A DNA stretch of 37,922 nt from Candidatus Paralachnospira caecorum (GTDB lineage Bacteria > Bacillota > Clostridia > Lachnospirales > Lachnospiraceae), in the NCBI GenBank assembly GCA_904379015.1, contig CAJFHG010000025.1:1-37922 (forward strand). Direction: 5' to 3'. Numbering within the stretch: the first letter of the stretch is position 1; each line of letters opens with the position of its first letter. A program made the translations under genes and the position numbers. Below are positions 1-7,963 of the stretch, in pieces. Below the pieces are notes generated by a model that saw only the letters and a program-made list of their open reading frames with translations, ran no database searches and was not told the origin of the DNA.

Positions 1-1
1 C

Positions 2-295
2 ACGCGGATGAGTTCCCGCCCTATGGGCTGGAGCCGGATGGGAGTAGATAAAATGGCACATTTAAGGGCGTATTATTGGAATGGCGGGAATATGCTGGAA
101 CTGGTCAGACAGCAGGAACGTGAACTTCCGGTAGCGGCTGAAGCAGAAAATGAAGTGCTGAGCTGTGAGAGTATGCTACAATGGGAGAGGCAGCGTCACA
201 ATAAGCTGGGGAAATATATAGAGAGTATAAACCACAGTGTCAATGCAGAAGTGAAAAAGTATGCATGGTTTAATGCACATATCTGGGGATTATAA
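2..295 (+). CDS. ISLre2-family (UPF0236-type) transposase, C-terminal fragment
   Basis: This is the last ~97 codons of a gene that enters from outside the window; the frame is open from base 2. The segment SSRPMGWSRMGVDKMAHLRA followed by YYWNGG resembles the conserved C-terminal end of ISLre2/UPF0236-type transposases. These enzymes mobilise an insertion sequence whose single long gene encodes the transposase. The natural TAA stop is present, so the C-terminus is probably intact, but nothing can be said about the catalytic part. No terminal inverted repeat was recognised downstream, so the end of the element is not placed. The identification rests on family recall of this tail motif and is moderately sure. 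Confidence 0.6.
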   Translation, partial: TRMSSRPMGWSRMGVDKMAHLRAYYWNGGNMLELVRQQERELPVAAEAENEVLSCESMLQWERQRHNKLGKYIESINHSVNAEVKKYAWFNAHIWGL

Positions 296-454
296 AAGCA
301 AGGGACTTGCAAAGAGAAAACAAAGGAAGTATAGTATAAAAAAGGTATTGATCTGATATATCTGAAACACATCTGGTAGTTTCTGCCACTATAATTCCTA
401 CAGTAAATTTACGCCGTCAAATTCAAATAAAATCTTCGCTTTTTACTTCTTCTC

Positions 455-463
455 TGATATAAT
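455..463 (+). promoter_or_regulatory. Extended -10 promoter upstream of the hicB remnant
   Basis: The sequence TGATATAAT is a perfect extended -10 element (TG-N-TATAAT). No good -35 box lies 17 bp upstream, which is tolerated for extended -10 promoters. A transcript would start near 470 and run through the palindrome and hairpin into hicB, giving a leader of about 210 nt. Confidence 0.35.
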
Positions 464-549
464 ACATACATGGCAACGCGACGGCAACTGAAGATAAGTA
501 AGTCAGCACACGATATGAAAAAGAGATAAATGAAATCGGAAAGCTCATA

Positions 550-575
550 AAACTTAAACAAATTTGTTTAAGTTT
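550..575. repeat. Perfect 26-bp palindrome (operator-like)
   Basis: Two 13-base arms, AAACTTAAACAAA and TTTGTTTAAGTTT, are exact reverse complements with no spacer. The element is very AT-rich and is not followed by a T run, so it looks more like a binding site for a dimeric protein than a terminator. It sits between an extended -10 promoter and the hicB remnant. HicB-type antitoxins bind operators near their own genes, but no family consensus was matched here. Confidence 0.6.
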
Positions 576-610
576 CGGAGAAAAGAACCGAGTTTGAATA
601 GTAAACAGAG

Positions 611-646
611 AGCCGGGAGACCGCATAAACACTAGGTTTCCCGGCT
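611..646 (+). other. GC-rich 12-bp hairpin in the hicB leader
   Basis: Arms AGCCGGGAGACC (611-622) and GGTTTCCCGGCT (635-646) pair over 12 positions with one G-U, around a 12-nt loop. There is no T tract on either side, so a simple intrinsic terminator is unlikely. It ends about 37 nt before the hicB start and could affect transcript stability or be an old terminator. Confidence 0.45.
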
Positions 647-682
647 TATCATATGCTCCGTGGTACTATTTTGGAAGAAATG

Positions 683-1003
683 ATGAAAACGCTGAATGAT
701 TATATGAAGATGGCTTATCGAATGGAAATCGTAGAGGATAAAGAGGAAGGCGGATATGTGGTTTCTTATCCTGATCTGCCGGGCTGTATTACCTGCGGAG
801 AAACGATTGAAGCTGCGGTTGCAAATGCAGTAGACGCAAAGAAGGCATGGATTGAAGCTGCACTGGAAGAAGAAATTGAGATTCATGAGCCGGATAATTT
901 AGAAGAGGATTCCGGACCATTTAAACTAAGAATTCCCCGGAGTCTGCACCGATGATTTCCGGCAGAATATTCTAAACGAAAAGGAATCAGTATGAATCCT
1001 TGA
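683..1003 (+). pseudogene. hicB: HicB-family antitoxin, truncated by an in-frame stop
   Basis: The N-terminal domain is intact and typical of HicB: EEGGYVVSYPDLPGCITCGE followed by a helix ending DAKKAW. HicB neutralises the HicA mRNA-cleaving toxin and represses its own operon. Translation stops at TGA 953-955 just after FKLRIPRSLHR, giving about 90 residues. Reading on in the same frame beyond that stop gives AEYSKRKGISMN, the familiar start of the C-terminal ribbon-helix-helix (DNA-binding) part, until a second TGA at 1001-1003. The DNA-binding segment has therefore been lost by mutation. The start at 683 has GGAAG at 673-677 upstream. No hicA is visible nearby, so this is an orphan, probably non-regulating remnant; the truncated domain could still be made. 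Confidence 0.75.
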
Positions 1004-1011
1004 AACTTTGC

Positions 1012-1040
1012 TTGAATTCGTATTCCTTATGTCGTATACT
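1012..1040 (+). promoter_or_regulatory. Promoter of the Wadjet jetABCD operon
   Basis: TTGAAT (1012-1017) and TATACT (1035-1040) are separated by exactly 17 bp, which fits a sigma-A promoter well. Transcription would start near 1047, leaving a short leader before jetA at 1079. The promoter lies within and just past the dead 3' end of the hicB remnant. Confidence 0.7.
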
Positions 1041-1078
1041 TCCATTATGGGAAATCGAGCGACAGAGGGAGAACAGAG

Positions 1079-2566
1079 ATGCTGGTGACAGAGAAGCTGA
1101 CAAGACCACTTACAGAGGCAAAATATTTGAATGCGGATAATGCGGACCGATATCGGAGTATTATGCGCATTTTTTATGAGAATTATGAGAAGCTGCGGTA
1201 CTGGATGTATCAGGAAGAGGTTTACGCGGAAATGACCGCGGATCCGTATTTTGCCGATTACAGGATGGAACAGTGCCAGCAGGATCTTGCCATGCTGACG
1301 GAGTGGAAAAATCTCAGTACGATCCAGGATACGCGGCGCGTCTCTTCCATCGAAGAGTTTAAAAACAAAAAATTCCGTTATCAGATGTCGGAATACAGTG
1401 TTGAGATTGAACGTCTGGTGGTCCGGCTGGAAAATTTGTTTATTGAAGGCGCTTCTCTGGAGCCGACGCTGCTTGAAAGAATCCGGCTGAACGTTGAACG
1501 GTTTCCGGAAATGGAATTCGCTGAACCGGATGTGGTGTATGGATGGTGGAATGACCTGAATAACGATTTCATTCGTCTGAATCAGAATTATCAGGATTAT
1601 ATGCGGGATCTGAACAGCGTGAAGGCTGAAGAAATGATGCGGACCCAGCAGTTCCTTGTTTTTAAGGACAAGCTGATCGAGTATCTGAGAAATTTCATCA
1701 AAGGACTTCAGAAGAATGTGGGAGTGATCGAAGAGACGCTGAGGCTATTGGATCCGGCGCTTCTGGAGCGGGTTCTGGACAGGGTGAATGATTATGAGAT
1801 GTCGATTCCCCGGATGGATGTGGAAATTTCACGGGAAATGATCGAGGAAAAGACAAGGGGAAGATTTGAGAGCATCCGGAACTGGTTCGCGGCGGAAGGC
1901 GGACAGGAAAATGAGGCGGGAAGGCTCTTTGACGCGACCAATGAGATCATCCGCAGGATCACCCGGTATGCGGCGCAGTTGAGTGAAAAAAATGCGCTGG
2001 GCGCGAACCGGCGGGAGGAGTATAAAAAAGTGGCGGAGATATTCCTGAAATGTCAGGATATGGATGAGGCGCACCGGATGGCAGCCATGGTGTTTGGTCT
2101 GGAAAAGCCCCTGCATCTGAGGCTGGCCTCGGACCGGGCTACGGACAGCATGAACCAGAGCGTGTATGCAGAGCCGGCCGCGGAGCTGATCCTGAAGCCG
2201 AGAGTCCGTACATACCGCGAACGGTCCGGAAGGACATCTATTCAGGATGCTTCCCGGGAAAAGCAGCAGATGAGGAAGCAGGCGCTGGAGCAGATGCGGG
2301 CAGACTGGAAAAAACTGTCGGAGCTGGAGCAGGGCGGAAGAATTGACTTTGAGCGGCTTCCCGTGATCGAGCCCAGAGTCCGGGAGATCCTGCTGAAGTG
2401 GCTGTCCGATGCCCTGGAAGACGGCGGGTATTCGGCCAGGACCGAAGATGGAAGAAATTTTACGCTGGATATGACACATGCGGATGAGCGGTGCGTGGTG
2501 CGCTGCCAGGACGGCAATTTTACCATGCCGAAACTGAGCATTGTATTTCAGGAAGGGGCCTTGTAA
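1079..2566 (+). CDS. jetA: Wadjet defence protein JetA (kleisin-like subunit)
   Basis: A 495-residue, charged, mostly helical protein with no membrane segment; it opens the operon and starts with ATG behind AGGGAG. By size, position and overall character it matches JetA of the Wadjet types found in Firmicutes (the JetA/DUF5716 family). In known Wadjet complexes JetA is the kleisin-like (MukF-like) subunit that bridges the ATPase heads of JetC and carries JetB. The complex recognises small circular DNA by loop extrusion and the nuclease subunit cleaves it. The stop codon overlaps the jetB start by one base (TAATG), indicating translational coupling. The family call relies mainly on the unmistakable jetC and jetD downstream rather than on a sharp motif in this protein. 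Confidence 0.8.
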   Translation: MLVTEKLTRPLTEAKYLNADNADRYRSIMRIFYENYEKLRYWMYQEEVYAEMTADPYFADYRMEQCQQDLAMLTEWKNLSTIQDTRRVSSIEEFKNKKFRYQMSEYSVEIERLVVRLENLFIEGASLEPTLLERIRLNVERFPEMEFAEPDVVYGWWNDLNNDFIRLNQNYQDYMRDLNSVKAEEMMRTQQFLVFKDKLIEYLRNFIKGLQKNVGVIEETLRLLDPALLERVLDRVNDYEMSIPRMDVEISREMIEEKTRGRFESIRNWFAAEGGQENEAGRLFDATNEIIRRITRYAAQLSEKNALGANRREEYKKVAEIFLKCQDMDEAHRMAAMVFGLEKPLHLRLASDRATDSMNQSVYAEPAAELILKPRVRTYRERSGRTSIQDASREKQQMRKQALEQMRADWKKLSELEQGGRIDFERLPVIEPRVREILLKWLSDALEDGGYSARTEDGRNFTLDMTHADERCVVRCQDGNFTMPKLSIVFQEGAL

Positions 2567-3747
2567 TGCGGGAATTGGAAATTCTGCTGAACCGGCGCTG
2601 GGTTCTGAAATCGGAAGACCGGGAGCTGTATTACAAAATACGGGATTCCATTTCTGAGATCCGGAAGTTTGCCACAGAAAAAATGGGATGTCAGGTGATT
2701 GAAAATTCTCTTCTCGTCAAGATGGAGAAGATTCCCGCGCTGCCGGAAAGCTGTATGGGAATCCAGGCGTTTACCTCCAGGGAAGAATACGCGTATCTCT
2801 GCATTCTGCTTATGTTTCTGGAAGACAGAGACGCGCAGGGACAGTTTATTTTGTCCCAGCTTACAGAATATATCGCTTCCAGCATGCCGGGAGAAAAAAC
2901 GGACTGGACATTATATACGAACAGAAGAAGGCTGATCAAGGTGCTGCGGTATGCGGTGAGCCAGGGGATCATCAGGGTGACGGACGGCAGCGATGATGCC
3001 TTTATGGATCAGGAGACAGGAGAAGTGCTCTATGAGAATACCGGCGCGTCAAGATATTTTATGAGGAATTTCAGCCGGGATATCATGGAGTATACACGTC
3101 CGGAAGAATTTCAGGAAAGTGACTGGTTCGCCATGGACGAGGACCGGGGGATCGCGAGACGGCACCGCGTGTACAAACGGCTGCTGTTTTCTGTGGGAAT
3201 GTACCGGGGAGAAGGCGCGGAGGAGGATTTTGAATACCTGAAATATTATGGAAGAAGGCTGGCCGATGACCTGGAACAGAATTTCCAGTGTCAGCTTCAC
3301 ATTCACCGGGGCAGCGCTTTTTTTATGCAGGGAGAAGACTGCAGGATCGGAGACACGTTTCCGGAGAATACCGGGATATCGGATATTCTGCTGATGTGCT
3401 GCGCGAAAATCCGGGAAAGAGTGGAGAGCGGCGCGTGGACGCCGGAAAAGGACGATACAATCGAAGTGCCGCTGCTGGATTTTGAGGAAATGCTGCGTCA
3501 GCTGAAGGCAGAATCCGGAGCCGGGTTTATCAAAGGATACCGGGAAATGCCGGAGGGTGAATTTGTCCGGGAGGCAGAGGCGGAGATGGAAAAATGGACC
3601 CTGATCCGCCGGGACCGCCGGACTCAGACGGTGACGGTGTATCCGTCCGCGGCAAAGCTGACCGGGCGGTATCCGGATGACTATACAGAGAAAAACAAAG
3701 CGGAAGAGACAAAGCGCGGAACGCGTACAAAAGGAGCGGAGCAATGA
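2566..3747 (+). CDS. jetB: Wadjet defence protein JetB (KITE-like subunit)
   Basis: Translation most likely starts at ATG 2566, which shares its A with the jetA stop and has GGAAGGGG at 2551-2558. A longer open frame reaches back into jetA but would lack this site. The 393-residue product (start MRELEILLNRRWVL) fits the size and position of the JetB/DUF6063-type partner. In related complexes this is a winged-helix KITE subunit (MukE-like) that binds the kleisin. Residues ~200-260 are rich in charged helix. The end overlaps jetC by four bases (ATGA). Assigned mainly by operon position; I do not see a diagnostic motif. Confidence 0.75.
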   Translation: MRELEILLNRRWVLKSEDRELYYKIRDSISEIRKFATEKMGCQVIENSLLVKMEKIPALPESCMGIQAFTSREEYAYLCILLMFLEDRDAQGQFILSQLTEYIASSMPGEKTDWTLYTNRRRLIKVLRYAVSQGIIRVTDGSDDAFMDQETGEVLYENTGASRYFMRNFSRDIMEYTRPEEFQESDWFAMDEDRGIARRHRVYKRLLFSVGMYRGEGAEEDFEYLKYYGRRLADDLEQNFQCQLHIHRGSAFFMQGEDCRIGDTFPENTGISDILLMCCAKIRERVESGAWTPEKDDTIEVPLLDFEEMLRQLKAESGAGFIKGYREMPEGEFVREAEAEMEKWTLIRRDRRTQTVTVYPSAAKLTGRYPDDYTEKNKAEETKRGTRTKGAEQ

Positions 3748-6700
3748 ACAGCAGATGGCAGGCAAGTAAGATCGGACTGATCAATTTCTGGTATTATGAT
3801 GAGCAGGAGTTTCCCTTCGTGAAAGGAAGAATGCTCCTTCGCGGTTCCAATGGATCCGGAAAATCCGTGACGATGCAGAGCGTGATCCCGCTTCTTCTGG
3901 ACGGAAATATGAGTCCGGAACGTCTGGATCCCTTCGGTTCCCGGGACAGAAAAATGAGCAGTTATCTTCTTGAGGAGGATGACGAGCGGGAGGAACGGAC
4001 CGGATATCTGTACCTGGAATTCAGGAGGGAAGAAAGTGACGTCTGGCTGACAATTGGAATGGGAATCCGAGCGCGGCGGGGAAAACCCCTGGACAAATGG
4101 TATTTCAGCCTGACGGACGGAAGAAGGATCGGAAAGGATTTCCGGCTGTACAAAGAAACGGACGAAAAAGTTCCTCTTTCCAAAAAAGAACTGGAAAACC
4201 GGATTGCCGGAGGCGGACAGGTCTTTGAACGTCAGACGGATTATATGGAATATGTGAATCGTCAGATTTTCGGCTTTGAAAGTACAGAAGAATATAAAGA
4301 AATGATCGATCTGCTCATTCAGCTGAGAACGCCGAAGCTGTCCAAGGATTTTAAACCGTCAGTGGTCAATGATATTCTCAGCGATTCTCTCCAGCCTTTG
4401 TCTGATGAAGATCTGAGGCCCATGTCCGAGGCCATTGAAAATATGGACACTATGAATATGAACCTCAAAGCAAGGGAGGCGGCCCGTCAGGCAGCGGAGA
4501 AGATTCAGAGGGTGCTGGACCGGTACAGCAGGCTTGTGCTGTTTGAAAAGGCTGAGAGATGGACGGAGAACGAAAAAAAGCTGTCCGGACTGGAAAAAGA
4601 AGAGCAGGAACTGAAGGATGAAATCAGCCGGTGCAGTGAGAGCATTCTGGCTCTGGATCAGGAAAAGGCGGAGCTGGACGCGCGCAGAGACGCCATGGAG
4701 AAGGAGCGGGATTCTTTGAGCGCCAGCGATGCGGTGAGCTTAAAGAACAGAGAGCTGGATCTGCTGTCCCGCATCAAGGACAGAGAAGCGCTCCTGGAGG
4801 AGAAAAAACGGCAGCTTGCCGCGAAGCAGGAACAATATACGGATACGGAGGATCGGAAGCGGAAGGATGAAAACCGGCAGTATGAGAAGGAGCGGGAGCT
4901 GAACGGAATCCTGGATGAAATGCAGGCGGAAGCGGAGGATATGGCTTTTGACGAGCATACATTTTTCCAGGATGAGCTGAAAGAAAAGTTTACGTCGGAA
5001 TATTCCTGGGATACGCATCAGGCGCAATATGAAAAAACAAAGCAGGGGATCCATGAGGGCGCGGAAATTCTCAGAGAAGCGGAGGAGCGCCAGAGAGAGG
5101 CCGACGCGCTCCTGAAGGAAAGAGAACAGCATCAGCGGGAGACAGATGCGGCAAAACGGCTGGAGAACGAGCTGGAGGCCGTACTGGTCCAGGAGGAAAA
5201 TGTCTGGAAGGAAGCGCTTTACAGCTGGAACGAACGGAATACAGAGCTCAGGTTTTCTTCTGACGAGCTGAGGCAGATGGCCCGGTTTGCCGATTCCTAT
5301 GGGGAGAAATCTGATTTTGCCGGAGTCAGGGCGGCGGCGGCAGATCTCTGGCTGAAAATGAAGGGAGAGATCGGCACCCGGAAACAGGAAACGGAGAAGC
5401 GGCTGGACGCGCTGGAGGAGGAACACCGGAGCACCCGGGAGGAACTGGAGCAGTGGGAAACCCACAGAGAACCGGAGCCGCCCAGAAGCGAGGCGGCAGT
5501 CAGAAACCGGGAACGGCTGAGGGAGAAAGGCATTCCCTTTCAGGAATTTTACAAAATTGTGGAATTCGGGAAAAATCTGGATCAGGAAGCCTGCAGCCGT
5601 CTGGAGGAAGCGCTTCTGGAGATGGGCATTCTGGACGCGCTGGTGGTGGAAGAGCAGTACCGCAGTCAGGTTCTGGAGGCTGATCCGGGATGTGCTGACC
5701 GGTATTTGTTTGTCGGGCCCCATTACAGGGGAGAGAGTCTGCTGGAGGTGCTGGACCTCAACGATTCTGCCAATGATATTTTTATGAATCAGAGGATCAC
5801 GGGCATTCTGGGGGCGATCGCCTGGAATCCCGGTGAAGATCAGGAAAAGGACAGTGAAAAAAGCCCGGCGGCGACCGTGATATATCCGGACGGCACTTAT
5901 CAGATCGGAGCGGTCAGCGGTACCGTTGCGGGCGAATATGAGGCCGGGTTTATCGGCGTACAGGCAAGGGAGCGGAACCGGCAGGCGAAAATCGCGGCCT
6001 GCAGGGCATTGCTGGCTGAGAATGAAGGACAGCAGGAAATCCTGAAAAAAGAATTGTCGGAGCTTGCAGGACGGATTGCCGTTCTTCAGGAAGAATATGA
6101 GGCGCTCCCGTCCGACGAAGGAATGAAGACGGCCTGGAACATGCTTTCCGATGCCAGGAGAGAGCTGGAACGGAAGCAGGAAGAGGGCAGCAGACTGGAG
6201 CAGAAGCTGCGGGCAGTCAGCGAATCGCTGAAGGAGCTGAGGCGCCGGGCGGCCGAAATCGCCCAGAGACTGTATCTGACCTGCAGCTTTGCGGTGTTCC
6301 GGCAGGCAGACCAGGCGGCGGATGCTTACGAAAAGCATTTTTATCAGCTGAAATCCGGTCATGAGGTTTATCTGCAGATTCATTTTCATTTATCCGAGCT
6401 GGAAGAACGGCTGGAGGAACTGGACGGGGAAATGGAGCAGATCCGGTATGAGGCGGGAACGGTCAGCCGGCAGCTGAAAAAAGAACAGGAAGAGCTTCAG
6501 TCTGTCCGGGACCAGCTGGAGCTGACAGATTATGAACAGATCCGGCAGCGGCTGGACGCGTGCCTGGAATGGCTGAAGGCTTATCCGGGAAAGTTTCAGG
6601 CCTGTGTGGAGGGGAAAACCCGAAATCAGGAGCGGGTCCGGAGTCTGAACGATCTGGCGGCCGACTGCGAGGAAAAAATCCGGGAATGTCGGCGCAGGCA

Positions 6701-7889
6701 GGCCTACCTGGGAGCCTGCTATGAAGCAGAACGGGATCTGAATTATGTACAGCTGCCGGAAGAGATATCCGGTTCGGCTGAAAAGGTAAAGCACTATCTG
6801 GCGGCCGACTGTAAGGATCTGGATAAGGAAAAGATCATTCAGAACCTGAACCAGGTATATTTTGAAAACAGAGGATTTCTGACAGATTATCAGATCATGC
6901 AGACGGAGCTGTTCGGAGATCTGAAGGAAAAGGCGCAGCAGGGAGATCCGCCGGCAAAACGTCTGGATATTTCCGCCCGTTATCAGGGGGTGCGGATTCC
7001 CTTCGGCAGGCTGCTGATTCATCTGGAGGAAGAAATCGAGGGGCTGAAGGAGCTGATCCGGGACGGGGACCGGGAACTGTTTGAAGATATCCTGGCCAAT
7101 ACCGTCAGCAGGAAGATCCGGGGACGGATCAATGCGTCCAATGCCTGGGTGGAAAAAATGAACGCTCTGATGGGAGCTATGAATACATCCAGCGGTCTCA
7201 GGCTGAATCTGAAATGGAGAAGCCGCACCGCGGAAGCGGAGGATCAGCTGGACACGAAAGAGCTGGTGGAGCTGCTGAAAAAGGATTACCGGCTTATGAG
7301 AGAGGACGAGGCAGCAAAGCTGTCGGCGCATTTCCGGTCGAAGGTGGAGGAAGCCAGACGGCATGCCAGAGACAGCGGCGGCATGATTTCATTTTATCAG
7401 GTCATGAAGGATACCCTGGATTACCGGAAATGGTTTGAATTCCAGCTCTTTTTCCAGAAGGGCGGCGAACGGGTGCGGGAGCTGACCAACAATGTGTTTG
7501 GAACCTTCAGCGGCGGCGAGAAAGCCATGGCCATGTATGTACCGCTGTTTTCGGCAGTTGTGGCAAAGTATGCGGGCGCGCGCCAGGATGCTCCCAGGCT
7601 GATTTCTCTGGATGAGGCCTTTGCAGGCGTAGACAACCGGAATATCCGGGATATGTTCCGGCTGATGGCAGAGTTCCGGTTTAATTTTATTATCAATTCC
7701 CAGGTGCTCTGGGGAGACTGCGATACCCTGGACGCGCTGGCAATTTACCAGCTGATCCGCCCGGAAAACGCAAAATTTGTGACAGTGATGCCTTATTTAT
7801 GGAACGGGCATGGCAGAGAAATGCTGGAGGATGAGTCAGAGATGGAAAAGCGGGCAGACCGGATGCAGCGGGAAGAAAGGGCAGAGTAA
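3744..7889 (+). CDS. jetC: Wadjet defence protein JetC (SMC-like ATPase)
   Basis: A 1381-residue SMC/MukB-like ATPase. Walker A is GSNGSGKS at residues 34-41, the ABC signature FSGGEK is at 1255-1260, and Walker B reads LISLDEAFAG with D1290 and E1291. Between the head halves lie long charged coiled-coil arms (roughly 260-560 and 750-1000) around a globular hinge-like block near 595-730. The opening WQASKIGLINFWYYDEQEF and MLLRGSNGSGK resemble the TIGR02680-type JetC family. It is the motor that extrudes DNA loops and senses small circular plasmids. Start ATG 3744 has GGAG just upstream and overlaps the jetB stop. All ATPase motifs are intact, so the system looks functional. Subtype II versus III cannot be fixed with certainty; the JetA and JetB partners favour III. 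Confidence 0.93.
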   Translation: MNSRWQASKIGLINFWYYDEQEFPFVKGRMLLRGSNGSGKSVTMQSVIPLLLDGNMSPERLDPFGSRDRKMSSYLLEEDDEREERTGYLYLEFRREESDVWLTIGMGIRARRGKPLDKWYFSLTDGRRIGKDFRLYKETDEKVPLSKKELENRIAGGGQVFERQTDYMEYVNRQIFGFESTEEYKEMIDLLIQLRTPKLSKDFKPSVVNDILSDSLQPLSDEDLRPMSEAIENMDTMNMNLKAREAARQAAEKIQRVLDRYSRLVLFEKAERWTENEKKLSGLEKEEQELKDEISRCSESILALDQEKAELDARRDAMEKERDSLSASDAVSLKNRELDLLSRIKDREALLEEKKRQLAAKQEQYTDTEDRKRKDENRQYEKERELNGILDEMQAEAEDMAFDEHTFFQDELKEKFTSEYSWDTHQAQYEKTKQGIHEGAEILREAEERQREADALLKEREQHQRETDAAKRLENELEAVLVQEENVWKEALYSWNERNTELRFSSDELRQMARFADSYGEKSDFAGVRAAAADLWLKMKGEIGTRKQETEKRLDALEEEHRSTREELEQWETHREPEPPRSEAAVRNRERLREKGIPFQEFYKIVEFGKNLDQEACSRLEEALLEMGILDALVVEEQYRSQVLEADPGCADRYLFVGPHYRGESLLEVLDLNDSANDIFMNQRITGILGAIAWNPGEDQEKDSEKSPAATVIYPDGTYQIGAVSGTVAGEYEAGFIGVQARERNRQAKIAACRALLAENEGQQEILKKELSELAGRIAVLQEEYEALPSDEGMKTAWNMLSDARRELERKQEEGSRLEQKLRAVSESLKELRRRAAEIAQRLYLTCSFAVFRQADQAADAYEKHFYQLKSGHEVYLQIHFHLSELEERLEELDGEMEQIRYEAGTVSRQLKKEQEELQSVRDQLELTDYEQIRQRLDACLEWLKAYPGKFQACVEGKTRNQERVRSLNDLAADCEEKIRECRRRQAYLGACYEAERDLNYVQLPEEISGSAEKVKHYLAADCKDLDKEKIIQNLNQVYFENRGFLTDYQIMQTELFGDLKEKAQQGDPPAKRLDISARYQGVRIPFGRLLIHLEEEIEGLKELIRDGDRELFEDILANTVSRKIRGRINASNAWVEKMNALMGAMNTSSGLRLNLKWRSRTAEAEDQLDTKELVELLKKDYRLMREDEAAKLSAHFRSKVEEARRHARDSGGMISFYQVMKDTLDYRKWFEFQLFFQKGGERVRELTNNVFGTFSGGEKAMAMYVPLFSAVVAKYAGARQDAPRLISLDEAFAGVDNRNIRDMFRLMAEFRFNFIINSQVLWGDCDTLDALAIYQLIRPENAKFVTVMPYLWNGHGREMLEDESEMEKRADRMQREERAE

Positions 7890-7963
7890 AGAACGGAAGA
7901 TCAGGAATGGCAGAGTCAGAAACAGCAGAACGGAAATAGCGGGAAGGAACAGCAGAGCAGGGA

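Larger units (their letters stand above)
296..654. other. Non-coding stretch between transposase tail and hicB remnant
   Basis: I see no convincing gene in these ~360 bases. Short readable pieces on the plus strand (a 19-codon run starting with ATG at 471, and an open piece reading YEKEINEIGKLIKLKQ around 517-564) have stops close on both sides and no recognised family. The stretch holds an extended -10 promoter, a perfect palindrome and a GC-rich hairpin, listed separately. It may be the downstream end of the insertion sequence plus the damaged upstream part of a hicAB locus. No HicA toxin reading frame was found. Confidence 0.4.

Noticed and set aside
4740-6389. A 549-codon open frame on the minus strand
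   Set aside because: It lies fully antisense to jetC, has no ribosome binding site or family resemblance, and its leucine/proline-rich translation is typical of the opposite strand of a coiled-coil gene.
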